Assembly (NCBI GenBank): GCA_024404815.1
Contig: JAKSPL010000009.1
Location: forward strand, 1 to 64,000
Source: Oscillospiraceae bacterium
Lineage (GTDB): Bacteria; Bacillota; Clostridia; Oscillospirales; Ruminococcaceae
Length of the DNA stretch: 64,000 bases
Direction: 5' to 3'
Below, one piece after another: positions 9,318 through 17,582 of this stretch. Each line of letters begins with the position of its first letter. Position 1 is the first letter of the stretch. The translations under genes were made by a program, and so were the position numbers. The notes under the pieces are model-generated. The model was not told the DNA's origin, did no database searches, and worked only from the letters and a program-made list of their open reading frames with translations.

Positions 9318-9680
9318 ATGAAGCTTACAAAAACAATCGCGGATGACAGTATTTTGTTTCTTGAAGGGACAAAAGTCGTTATGCGAATCAAAGAAGAACT
9401 GGTCGGAGATTCTGTCCGCATCACCTTGCAGGGTGAACTGCGCAGCGAGCTGTTCCAGCATTTTCAGGATGAACTGCTGGCACTCATCTCGGTTGGCAAG
9501 GACTTGGAACTGAACTGCCGCGGACTGGAATATGTTGCGCCGTCCTGTGTCGGGGTACTGGTACAGGTCGAGCAGACGGTCGAACAGAGCGGCAGGACTA
9601 TGAAACTTGTGGAACTGCCCTCCGCAGTCAACGAGGAATTTGAAAAAACAGGTGCAGCAGATCTGCTCCTGATCGAATAA
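9318..9680 (+). CDS. STAS-domain protein (anti-anti-sigma-factor-like)
   Basis: 120 residues, preceded by GAGGAG. The segment VRITLQGEL...LELNCRGLEYVAPSCVGVLVQVEQTVEQSGRTMKLVEL has the beta-alpha pattern of the STAS fold found in SpoIIAA/RsbV. Ser76 sits where the phosphorylated serine of SpoIIAA-type proteins lies, although the usual DSSG is APSC here. No RsbW-like anti-sigma kinase is adjacent. The nearest kinase is the Ser/Thr kinase six genes away in the same operon, with a PP2C phosphatase beside it. Regulation through phosphorylation of Ser76 is inference. Confidence 0.75.
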   Translation: MKLTKTIADDSILFLEGTKVVMRIKEELVGDSVRITLQGELRSELFQHFQDELLALISVGKDLELNCRGLEYVAPSCVGVLVQVEQTVEQSGRTMKLVELPSAVNEEFEKTGAADLLLIE

Positions 9681-9691
9681 GGAGAAAGAGA

Positions 9692-11551
9692 ATGAAATGC
9701 AATGCAATCCCCTATGAGGGTGAATTACCATATGTGTTTTTCAGCTTCTGCCACGAGAATCAGGAGATTGTCTATCCGCTGATCGAACGAATGGCGGCGG
9801 CAGGGTTTCGCGTGTGGTTTGACGATGGCATTCACCCCGGACAGGAGTGGCCGGAGGTCATTGCCGCACATCTGAATCAGAGTGCGGTCTGTGTCTGTGC
9901 GGCATCCATCGAGTTTCAGAATTCGCACAACTGCAAGAACGAACTGACCTTTGCGGTCAACGGAAAAAAGACGGTCATGGCGATTCTGCTGGAAGAGTTC
10001 GAGATGTCGCTTGGGCTGAAATTACAGCTTGGCAACACGCAGCAGTTAAAGCTGTCTGAGCATACGCTGGAGGAATTTTTAGATCTGTTCCTCAATGCGC
10101 CGATGCTGGAAGCGTGCAAAGGAGAACCACAACTGATCGAAGCACATCAGTTTCCGAAGAATATGACTGTCGTCAGAGAACACAAGAAGGAGGAAGAACG
10201 CATGAGTTTGCTTTCCAGTTTACAAGAAAAATTTACAAAGCAGGTACGGTCTGAACAGCCGCAGGAGAATGCCGCACCGCAAAATCCGCAGGAGAAGACC
10301 TCTGCCCCGTCCATGCCGCAGCAGAATGGTGCCGCACCGCAGGGCAATTCCATCCAGGTACAAGTTCCGACACCGACCAATCCTGTATTTCCGTCGTTTT
10401 ACGGCTTTGGTGCAGAACCGCCGAAGGATGCGCCTGCCCCTGCCCCTGTGCAGTCCGAACCTGCCGCTCCTGTTACACCTGCAATGCCTGAGTCTGTTCC
10501 GTCCACCCCTGATATGGACGCACTCTTTTCGCTCGATCCCGTACCGATGGAAACACAGCAGCCCTGCGATATTTGTGAGGAAGCTGCATTCTCCGCACAG
10601 GATGGCAGCCTGATGTTCTCCAATCCGCAGCCTGCGGCGGTATCCGAGCCTGAAATGCCTGCGGCGGATGTTCGTCCTGCCCCCGTACCGATGGTATTTG
10701 CACCCGAAACTGCCGCATATGTACTGTCCGCAAAGCAGGAAACAGCAGATGCGGACGAAAACGACGACAATGCAACGATCGCACACCCGTATGGCGATGA
10801 GGAGGACGATGATGCAACCGTCTATGCACCTGTCACGCCCGAAGAACTGCGCGGCGAGGACGATGATGATGACCGCACCCAGATGGACACTTCGCATATT
10901 CTCCCTCTGCTGATCCATCTGCGGACAGGCAAGACTTACGACTGCTGCTACCCGATGACGAGCGTGGGACGTTCCGAAAAGAAGTGCGATGTGGTGCTGG
11001 AAGAATTCGGCACGATCAGCGGTCACCATATCGACATTGTAGTCTATGAGCAGAAGAATTATATTATCGTGAAGAAATCGACCAACGGCACCGTCATCAA
11101 CGGTGTCACACGGCAGGCAGACGACCGCATCGAGGTCGGCAGCTATGCAGAGGTCCAGCTTGCGAGCGAGCATTTCCTTGTGGTCTTTGATGAGGCGGCA
11201 CAGGCAGTGCGTGAACGCCGTATGCTTGCATCTATCACTTCGCGCGAAACGAAAGAGCAGAGATTCCTGTTTGACGAGCCGATGATGCTCGGACGCTCCT
11301 ACCAGTGGGAAACGGAAGCACTCACCCAGAAGAATATCGGCAGAAACCATGCGGAGATCGAGTGGTCGGACGGTGCGTTCCGCCTGACCGACATGAACTC
11401 CATGAACGGCACATTCATCAACGAGCAGAAGCTGGAAGCGAAAGTGCCTTACGCTCTGCGTGACGGCGACAAGATCTGGCTTGCAACACATCAGTTCATC
11501 TGGAAAGAATGGAAGCTGGGGGAGCAGACCGATGAATCCGAACAGGCATAA
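9692..11551 (+). CDS. TIR domain - proline-rich linker - two FHA domains protein
   Basis: 619 residues. AAGGAG overlapping the previous stop codon sets the start. Residues 8-140 form a bacterial TIR domain (YVFFSFCHENQE, VWFDDGIHPGQEWPEVI). Glu84 in SHNCKNEL aligns with the catalytic Glu of TIR NAD hydrolases, so enzymatic activity is possible. A Pro/Ala-rich linker follows, then an acidic stretch (about residues 350-405) holding NDDNATIAHP, DDDATVYAP and DDDDRTQMD. The C-terminus has an FHA-like fold (about 405-500) and a second FHA domain with canonical GRS, GRNHAEIEW and SMNGTF (about 520-612), which binds phosphothreonine. A kinase and phosphatase in the same operon suggest phospho-dependent assembly. 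TIR fused to FHA here may be immunity, scaffold or defence; the sequence alone does not decide. Confidence 0.85.
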   Translation: MKCNAIPYEGELPYVFFSFCHENQEIVYPLIERMAAAGFRVWFDDGIHPGQEWPEVIAAHLNQSAVCVCAASIEFQNSHNCKNELTFAVNGKKTVMAILLEEFEMSLGLKLQLGNTQQLKLSEHTLEEFLDLFLNAPMLEACKGEPQLIEAHQFPKNMTVVREHKKEEERMSLLSSLQEKFTKQVRSEQPQENAAPQNPQEKTSAPSMPQQNGAAPQGNSIQVQVPTPTNPVFPSFYGFGAEPPKDAPAPAPVQSEPAAPVTPAMPESVPSTPDMDALFSLDPVPMETQQPCDICEEAAFSAQDGSLMFSNPQPAAVSEPEMPAADVRPAPVPMVFAPETAAYVLSAKQETADADENDDNATIAHPYGDEEDDDATVYAPVTPEELRGEDDDDDRTQMDTSHILPLLIHLRTGKTYDCCYPMTSVGRSEKKCDVVLEEFGTISGHHIDIVVYEQKNYIIVKKSTNGTVINGVTRQADDRIEVGSYAEVQLASEHFLVVFDEAAQAVRERRMLASITSRETKEQRFLFDEPMMLGRSYQWETEALTQKNIGRNHAEIEWSDGAFRLTDMNSMNGTFINEQKLEAKVPYALRDGDKIWLATHQFIWKEWKLGEQTDESEQA

Positions 11552-13040
11552 ACATCGTATCTGCGCGGTGCTTGCCGCTAGCGTACTGCTGCTGGCAGGC
11601 TGCCGCGAAAACGGTCCCGATCTGGCATCCCTGCCGCCGCTGGAAACCGATATTGACAGCGAAACGGCAGCCGCAGACTACGACAAACAGGACGGAAATA
11701 CCAATGTCCACCACGCATCTCTGCTGACAGGCACACTCAGCGACGGCATCGGCTATACCGTTTACAATGACGGGGAACTTGCGCTGAGCGGCGGCGATCT
11801 GACTGCAAAGCTGAACGAGGAACAGGTGCTGAAAGGACATCTCGACAATATCACCTGCCTGTCATTCGGCGAGGGCGTGGGTGTGATCGGCGAGAAAGCC
11901 TGTGCGGATCTGCCGAATGTCCAGAAGCTGATTTTTGCGGACGGCGTTGCAGAGATCGGCGCGTATGCTTTTTCGGGATGCACAGCGGTCAAAGATCTGA
12001 AATTCACGGAGCAGCTGAAAAAACTTGGCGACTATGCGTTTTCCGACTGTTCCGATCTGAAAGATGTATCGCTGGGCGGCGCGTCCGAAATGGGCATGGG
12101 CGTGTTCAAGGGATGCACTTCGCTGGTCAGCGTGACTGCGGAGTCGGATATTCCCGACCACGCTTTTTCGGATTGTACCGCACTCGAAACTGTCGCATTT
12201 TCTGAGAATATCCATGCAATCGGAAAGAATGCCTTTTCAGGCTGTTCGGCACTCAAACAATTTGAACTGCCGCGCGGACTCGAAAGCATCGGCGCGTATG
12301 CGTTTGCAGACTGTACGTCTGTCGCGGCACTCACCATCCCCGAGAATCTGCGTGAGATCGGGGAAAATGCGTTTGCAGGCTGTGAACTGCTCAAACACCT
12401 GAAACTTGGAAACGTGCAGAAGATCGGCGAAATGGCATTTGCGGACTGTTTCGCGCTGAGCACTCTGCTGTTCCCGCGGGAGGGCGCGGTTTCGATCGGC
12501 GTCAGCGCGTTTACGAACTGTTCCTCGCTGAAATCCCTCAATCTCGGGGCATCAGTGCAGGAAATCGGAAACTACGCATTTTCGGGCTGTTCGCAGCTTG
12601 ACAATGTCACCATCGGTGAAAACGTCACGGCAATGGGCGAAGAATTGTTCAGCGGATGCACGTCTTTGAAACTCCTGTCGGTTTCCTCGAATATCGGGGA
12701 CAAGTCGTTTCAGGGCTGTCATGCGCTGACAACGGTGCAGTTCGGCGGTCAGGTGACGGAGATCGGCAGCAGCGGATTTGAAGGCTGTACCGCGCTTTCC
12801 GAATTAAAAATTCCGGAGGGCATTACCGGAATCGGTCAGAAAGCGTTTGCGGAATGCACGGGTTTGCAGACGATCTCTTTCCCGAAAAGCCTGAAAACGA
12901 TCGGCTACGGTGCGCTTTATAATGACATGGGACTGACAGAGATCCGCTACAAGGGCAGTCAGGGACAATGGAATGGTGTCAAGCGTGAAAAGGACTGGAA
13001 TACGAACATTTCCGATGCGGAAATGACCTTTGGTGCATGA
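11532..13040 (+). CDS. Lipoprotein with BspA-like leucine-rich repeats (LRR_5)
   Basis: 502 residues from the ATG at 11532, which follows GGGGGAG and overlaps the preceding gene by 20 bases, suggesting translational coupling. The N-terminus is a lipoprotein signal with lipobox LLAGC (Cys near residue 24). From about residue 95 the protein is built from some fifteen LRR_5/BspA units of the form IGxxAFxxCxxLxxLxLPxxLxxIG. The final unit ends GSQGQWNGVK, the usual cap of such arrays. It is predicted to sit on the outer face of the membrane. The kinase two genes downstream carries the same repeat type in its ectodomain, so the two may bind a common ligand or each other. Confidence 0.85.
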   Translation: MNPNRHKHRICAVLAASVLLLAGCRENGPDLASLPPLETDIDSETAAADYDKQDGNTNVHHASLLTGTLSDGIGYTVYNDGELALSGGDLTAKLNEEQVLKGHLDNITCLSFGEGVGVIGEKACADLPNVQKLIFADGVAEIGAYAFSGCTAVKDLKFTEQLKKLGDYAFSDCSDLKDVSLGGASEMGMGVFKGCTSLVSVTAESDIPDHAFSDCTALETVAFSENIHAIGKNAFSGCSALKQFELPRGLESIGAYAFADCTSVAALTIPENLREIGENAFAGCELLKHLKLGNVQKIGEMAFADCFALSTLLFPREGAVSIGVSAFTNCSSLKSLNLGASVQEIGNYAFSGCSQLDNVTIGENVTAMGEELFSGCTSLKLLSVSSNIGDKSFQGCHALTTVQFGGQVTEIGSSGFEGCTALSELKIPEGITGIGQKAFAECTGLQTISFPKSLKTIGYGALYNDMGLTEIRYKGSQGQWNGVKREKDWNTNISDAEMTFGA

Positions 13041-13056
13041 TATGCGGAGGGAACGA

Positions 13057-13767
13057 ATGAACATAGACAGTGCGTCCTATTCGGACATTGGCAGCCGCGC
13101 GGTGAATGAGGATTCTCTGCTGCTGAAAGAATGCAGCGGCGGATTTCTTGCGATGGTTGCGGACGGACTGGGCGGATACGGAAACGGTGACGCGGCATCG
13201 CAGTGTGCGGTTTCTGTTGTGGCGGAGTCGCTGGACGGACAATCGCCGACGGAGGACAGTCTTTCTGATGCGGTCCTGCTGGCAAATCAGCAGGTGCTTG
13301 CGATGCAGACGGACGGCAAACAGATGAAAACGACCGCCGCAGTCCTCTGGCTTGGCGACACAGAAGCTTTGCTTGCAACGGTCGGAGATACGCGGATCTA
13401 CCAGTTTCGCAACGGAGAGATCATTTTCCAGACGACCGACCACAGCGTATCCCAGCTTGCAGTCATGGTCGGACTGATCTCCGCAGAAGGGATTCGCGGC
13501 GACAAGGACAGAAATAAGCTGACACGCGCACTCGGCGCGGAACAGACCGTCAAGGTCGATACAGAAACCTTGCAGATTGAGGCAGGGGACAGCTTTTTGC
13601 TGTGCAGCGACGGGTTCTGGGAACTGGTCTGGGAGTCGCAGATGTGCGAATGCCTGCGGCAGTCCGACAACGCCGCTCAGTGGTTGGATGCCATGCGGAA
13701 AATCGCCGCAGAAGCACCGCAGCCGAAAAAAGACAATAATACAGCCGTTGTACTGACAGCGCGTTGA
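13057..13767 (+). CDS. PP2C-family serine/threonine phosphatase
   Basis: 236 residues; the ATG at 13057 follows GCGGAGG. PP2C metal and active-site motifs are present in order: SDIGSRAVNEDSL, MVADGLGGYGNGDAAS, VGDTRIYQFRNGEI, TTDHS, FLLCSDGFWELV and the terminal DNNTAVVL with the metal-binding Asp. The protein is a single soluble domain and probably opposes the kinase encoded next. Kinase/PP2C pairs are a standard arrangement in Firmicutes (PrkC/PrpC). Its position behind a peptide exporter is less usual. Confidence 0.92.
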   Translation: MNIDSASYSDIGSRAVNEDSLLLKECSGGFLAMVADGLGGYGNGDAASQCAVSVVAESLDGQSPTEDSLSDAVLLANQQVLAMQTDGKQMKTTAAVLWLGDTEALLATVGDTRIYQFRNGEIIFQTTDHSVSQLAVMVGLISAEGIRGDKDRNKLTRALGAEQTVKVDTETLQIEAGDSFLLCSDGFWELVWESQMCECLRQSDNAAQWLDAMRKIAAEAPQPKKDNNTAVVLTAR

Positions 13768-13780
13768 AAGGGGTTTGGCT

Positions 13781-16396
13781 ATGATTTGCTTTCATTGTAT
13801 GCAGTCGTCCGAGGAGGACTTTGTGCAATGTCCGCAATGCGGAAAGACGTTCGATGAACTGGATATAAAGCCGCATTTTCTGAAACCCGGAACGCTGCTG
13901 AACGGAAAGTATATGATCGGAAAGGTCATGGGGCAGGGCGGTTTTGGCATCACCTATGTCGGTATGGATGCCGCGCTGGAACTGAAAGTTGCGATCAAGG
14001 AATATTTCCCGAAGGGCTTTGCATCGCGTGACCCCGAAACCCAGACAATTTCCATTGTGGACGATACCAACAGCGGCGATTACTATTCAAAAAAGTGCAG
14101 GGATGCGTTTGTAACAGAAGCGCGTACCCTTGCGAAATTCAACAAGGAACCGAACGTCGTCAAGGTGCGCGAATGCTTTTCGCTCAACAACACGGCGTAT
14201 ATCATTATGGATTTCGTGGACGGTCCGAGCCTGAAATCCTATCTGAAAGCGAGCGGACCTGTTCCTGTTGAGCAGTTGATGGCATGGTTCATGCCGCTGA
14301 TCGACGTTCTGGGCAGAATTCACGAGCACGGACTTCTGCACCGCGACATCAGTCCGGACAATCTCCTGCTGGAAAACGGACAGCTCATTCTGATCGACTT
14401 CGGTGCGAGCCGTGATTATCAGTCAAAATCCAGTCTTTCCGTGGTTTATAAGCGCGGCTATGCGCCGATCGAACAGTATATGTCCCACGGACATCAGGGC
14501 GAATGGACAGATATCTATGCGCTTTGTGCGACCATGTACCATTGCCTGACGGGCGTGAAACCGCCTGAGTCGAGTGCGCGAATGGTCGAAGATACGTTGA
14601 AACCGCCGTCTGCACTGGGCATTTCCGTACCGCCGCAGTTCGAAGCCGCACTCATGCGCGGACTTTCGAGCCGCTACCACGAGCGTCAGCAGAGTATGCG
14701 CGAACTGGCGGACGAGCTTTGTGCGGATTTCACACAGGCGATCCCGACATCCTCTGCCGCACGCTGGACATATTACCCGACACCTACCCCGATTCCGAAG
14801 CAGGAACGGGAAAATCTTGCCGCCGCAGATACCGAGATGCACGGCAGAGATGCGGCAGATGCCGATGCGACTGTGATGCAGAGCGGACTGACCGTTGCGA
14901 ATGCGGACATGGACGGGCTGACCGCTGCGAACACCGAAATGAGCGGACTGACGGTCGCAAACACCGACATGGACGGACTGACCGTTGCAAACACGGACAT
15001 GGACGGACTGACCACAGCGAACCCTGATTTTGAGGGACTGACTGTTGCGAATACGGACATGGCAGGCGTGACTTCTGCGGCACCGATTCCTCCTGTTCCG
15101 CCTGTACAGACCGCCGCACCGACACCGAATACCACACAGCCGACAGGCTATACCACCACCGCCGCACCCTATGTCGCTCAGCCGACACAGGAACAGGAAA
15201 CACCGCCAAAATCGTCCTTTATTCACACAGGAAAAGGCAAACTGCTGATCGCAGGTGTATGTGCTGTGATCTTGCTTTCCGCAGGCGGTTTGGGTATCTC
15301 CGCGGCATTGCGGAAGGATAAAGTCCAGCAAAGCGGAGAAAATCCGCCGACTACGGACACAGTTTCGACCGACACCTCCGATACGACCGATACCATCTCC
15401 GACTCCACAGATCTGCCGACCGACGGCACCGCACCGCTTGATGACAGCGGCTACCTGCTTTCGGACAGCACCGATCTGACCGCTGCATCCGTGTATTCTG
15501 ATGAAACGGGTATTGTGCCTGTTATGACAGATGATGACGGCGGCGGAGATATTCCGCCATTTGTGCCGCCTGTGGTTCCCGATGCACAGGGGAATGACAC
15601 GCCGCAGCATACGGATGCAGGGGATACACCGCAGCAGACCGCTTCTACACAGTCCCGACAGGATGGCAGTACGAACGGACGCGACACTTCTGTTACCACC
15701 AAAACGACCACCAAAGCCAATGTCAAAACGACAACCACCCGTCAGACTTCCACAACTCCGAAGCCGACAACCACAACGACGACAACCAGACAGACACCGC
15801 CTTCTCCGTTCCAGACCGCGCTTTCAGGCGGAGAAGTCACGATCACGGGACTGCTGCAGAAAAGTCTGGCGAATGTGGTCATTCCGAGCGAGATCAACGG
15901 CAATCCTGTCCGAAGCATCGCAGATTCCGCCTTTGCAGGCAATACTACGATCCGAACCGTGTCCTTTGAGGAGGGCGTGGTATCTATCGGCAGCAGCGCA
16001 TTTGAAGGCTGTTCCGCGCTGACGTCCTGTTCGCTCCCGTCTTCGCTTCGCAGTATCGGAAAAAATGCGTTTATGAATTCCGCCGTGTCCTCGCTTTCTA
16101 TCCCTGACGGCATCGAAACTATCGGAAATTCGGCGTTTTATGGTATGCCGAATCTGAACGCGGTACGGCTTCCACACACAGTCCGCGTCATCGAAGCACA
16201 GGCATTTATGGATTGTTCCACGCTGGAAACCGTTTGTCTGCCGCTCAGTCTGCAAAGCATCGGTTCCGTTGCATTTTTCAGCTATATGCCGCGGCATCTG
16301 GACATCTATTACGAAGGCAGCCAGAACCAGTGGGAAGCAATCAGCGGTAGTTCCAACGTGAACTCTGACGTCGATGTTTATTATAATAGTTACTGA
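13781..16396 (+). CDS. Transmembrane Ser/Thr kinase with zinc ribbon, Thr repeat array and LRR ectodomain
   Basis: 871 residues from the ATG at 13781, after GAAAGGGG. Residues 3-20 form a four-Cys zinc ribbon (CFHC...CPQC). The kinase domain (about 40-310) has GQGGFG, VAIKEYFP with the ATP-binding Lys, HRDISPDN and DFGAS, so it should be active. Residues about 369-440 contain six near-identical decapeptides (GLTVANTDMD type). One membrane helix lies near residues 488-510. Outside there is a Thr-rich stalk and then five or six LRR_5/BspA repeats ending GSQNQWEAISG. This is a receptor-kinase layout built with a bacterial LRR type. It ends the operon; the downstream sigma factor has its own promoter. 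Confidence 0.9.
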   Translation: MICFHCMQSSEEDFVQCPQCGKTFDELDIKPHFLKPGTLLNGKYMIGKVMGQGGFGITYVGMDAALELKVAIKEYFPKGFASRDPETQTISIVDDTNSGDYYSKKCRDAFVTEARTLAKFNKEPNVVKVRECFSLNNTAYIIMDFVDGPSLKSYLKASGPVPVEQLMAWFMPLIDVLGRIHEHGLLHRDISPDNLLLENGQLILIDFGASRDYQSKSSLSVVYKRGYAPIEQYMSHGHQGEWTDIYALCATMYHCLTGVKPPESSARMVEDTLKPPSALGISVPPQFEAALMRGLSSRYHERQQSMRELADELCADFTQAIPTSSAARWTYYPTPTPIPKQERENLAAADTEMHGRDAADADATVMQSGLTVANADMDGLTAANTEMSGLTVANTDMDGLTVANTDMDGLTTANPDFEGLTVANTDMAGVTSAAPIPPVPPVQTAAPTPNTTQPTGYTTTAAPYVAQPTQEQETPPKSSFIHTGKGKLLIAGVCAVILLSAGGLGISAALRKDKVQQSGENPPTTDTVSTDTSDTTDTISDSTDLPTDGTAPLDDSGYLLSDSTDLTAASVYSDETGIVPVMTDDDGGGDIPPFVPPVVPDAQGNDTPQHTDAGDTPQQTASTQSRQDGSTNGRDTSVTTKTTTKANVKTTTTRQTSTTPKPTTTTTTTRQTPPSPFQTALSGGEVTITGLLQKSLANVVIPSEINGNPVRSIADSAFAGNTTIRTVSFEEGVVSIGSSAFEGCSALTSCSLPSSLRSIGKNAFMNSAVSSLSIPDGIETIGNSAFYGMPNLNAVRLPHTVRVIEAQAFMDCSTLETVCLPLSLQSIGSVAFFSYMPRHLDIYYEGSQNQWEAISGSSNVNSDVDVYYNSY
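14884..15090 (+). repeat. Six 30-bp tandem repeats encoding GLTVANTDMD-like decapeptides
   Basis: In-frame units within the kinase gene read GLTVANADMD, GLTAANTEMS, GLTVANTDMD, GLTVANTDMD, GLTTANPDFE and GLTVANTDMA, followed by a degenerate GVTSAAPIPP. Each has a Thr at position 3 and most have another at position 7 before Asp. Copies differ by synonymous as well as coding changes. They lie in the cytoplasmic juxtamembrane region, where autophosphorylation sites that recruit FHA domains are expected. Confidence 0.85.
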
Positions 16397-16427
16397 AAAA
16401 GAGCACAGCCTTCTCTGAAAATTCTGC

Positions 16428-16456
16428 TTGACAAAAAAACGAGAATATACTATAAT
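16428..16456 (+). promoter_or_regulatory. Fully consensus sigma-A promoter for the sigma-factor gene
   Basis: TTGACA (16428-16433), exactly 17 bases, TATAAT (16451-16456). It lies 32 bases after the kinase stop codon and about 45 bases upstream of the sigma-factor coding region. Confidence 0.92.
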
Positions 16457-16506
16457 AGTAAAAGACTGTATTTTTATAGGATTTCAGGAAAGGTTGTGTC
16501 AGTCCG

Positions 16507-17031
16507 TTGGATATTCGTAAACGTCAGATGTTTGAACAATATTATCAGCAGCATTACAAACAGATCTATGATTATATCTACCGTCATGTGCTGAATGCAC
16601 ATACCGCCGAAGATCTGGCAATGGATTCGTTCTTTGCGGCGTTCCAGAAGCTGGAAACGTTTGATCCTGAAAAGGCATCGTTCGGCACATGGCTGTATGT
16701 GATCGTGAACAACAAACTGAAAAACTGCTACCGCGACAAGAAAATCTCCGTTGACATTGACGATTGTGTGATACCGCTGGAAAGCTTTGAGGACAGCGTC
16801 ATTGCCGCGGAATACCTGACAGGAATGCGAAAGGCATTGGCGGACGCGCTGGAAGTGCTCCCTGAAAAGCAGCAGGAGATCGTGGTGATGCGATATTTTA
16901 AGAATCTCAACTCCACAGAGATCGCAGAACAGCTCGGCATGACCGCAGGTAATGTCCGCGTGACGCTGAACCGTTCGATGGCAAAGCTCAAAGAGTATTT
17001 TGAGGCACACAACATCCGCTGGGAATATTGA
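16507..17031 (+). CDS. ECF-like sigma-70 family RNA polymerase sigma factor
   Basis: 174 residues from a TTG start with GGAAAGG 13 bases upstream; an internal ATG at 16528 is the alternative start. Region 2 is HYKQIYDYIYRHVLNAHTAEDLAMDSFFAAFQKLETFDPEKASFGTWLYVIVNN, read as overlapping parts. Region 4 is LPEKQQEIVVMRYFKNLNSTEIAEQLGMTAGNVRVTLNRSMAKLKE with a helix-turn-helix. There is no anti-sigma gene next to it. It follows the kinase operon but is expressed from its own promoter, so a link to that operon is positional only. Confidence 0.88.
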   Translation: MDIRKRQMFEQYYQQHYKQIYDYIYRHVLNAHTAEDLAMDSFFAAFQKLETFDPEKASFGTWLYVIVNNKLKNCYRDKKISVDIDDCVIPLESFEDSVIAAEYLTGMRKALADALEVLPEKQQEIVVMRYFKNLNSTEIAEQLGMTAGNVRVTLNRSMAKLKEYFEAHNIRWEY

Positions 17032-17036
17032 ATCTG

Positions 17037-17074
17037 AAAACCTCCATTCGGTGCAGACCGAGCGGAGGTTTTTC
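17037..17074 (+). terminator. Intrinsic terminator after the sigma-factor gene
   Basis: AAAACCTCC ... GGAGGTTTTT with an inner ATTCGGT/ACCGAGC arm, directly behind the stop codon and ending in T5. Confidence 0.85.
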
Positions 17075-17089
17075 GTTTTGTATTTGTTC

Positions 17090-17582
17090 GCCGGCAGTGC
17101 CGTACCCATAACGCTCGACCAACTGCATATAGAAAAACCTCGATAACGAAATGTTACCGAGGTTTTGTAAGCTAGTAGTCGGACTCGAACCGCCGCCGGC
17201 AGTGCCGTAACCATAACGCTCGACCAACTGCATATAGAAACCTCGATCACAAAAGTGACCGAGGTCTTGTAAGCTAGCAGTCAGACTCGAACCGACGCCG
17301 GCAGTGCCGTACCCATAACGCTCGACCAACTGCATATAGAAAAACCCCGATAACGAATGTTACCGAGGTTTTGAAAGCTAGCAGTCGGACTCGAATCGCC
17401 GCCGGCAGTGCCGTACCCGAAACGCTCAACCAACTGCATATAGAAAAACCTCGATAACGAATGTTACCGAGGTTTTGTAAGCTAGCAGTCAGACTCGAAC
17501 CGACGCCGGCAGTGCCGTACCCGTAACGCTCGACCAACTGCATATAGAAACCTCGATAACGAATGTTACCGAGGTTTTGTAA
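17090..17582 (-). repeat. Tandem array of five decayed tRNA-Thr-like units, each with a hairpin
   Basis: Read on the minus strand downstream of the intact tRNA-Thr, four units with 3' ends at 17481, 17377, 17273 and 17171 and one truncated unit ending near 17090 repeat every 102-104 bases. Each keeps the T-arm (GGTTCGAGTC), the D-loop (CAGTTGGTCGAGC) and the 3' acceptor GCTAGC. Each has lost the 5' acceptor strand and part of the D-stem, and has an altered anticodon region (GGGTACGGCACTGCC). Units are separated by a hairpin CCTCGGTAAC-ATTC-GTTATCGAGG followed by T3-T5. In the copy at 17238-17272 the stem is CCTCGGTCAC/GTGATCGAGG, a compensated A:T to C:G pair change. These are not functional tRNAs by structure. 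Confidence 0.85.

Noticed and set aside
17090..17582. Regularly spaced repeats that could suggest a CRISPR array
   Set aside because: The repeats are about 67 bases and tRNA-like, and the 'spacers' are conserved hairpins rather than unique sequence. No cas genes are near.
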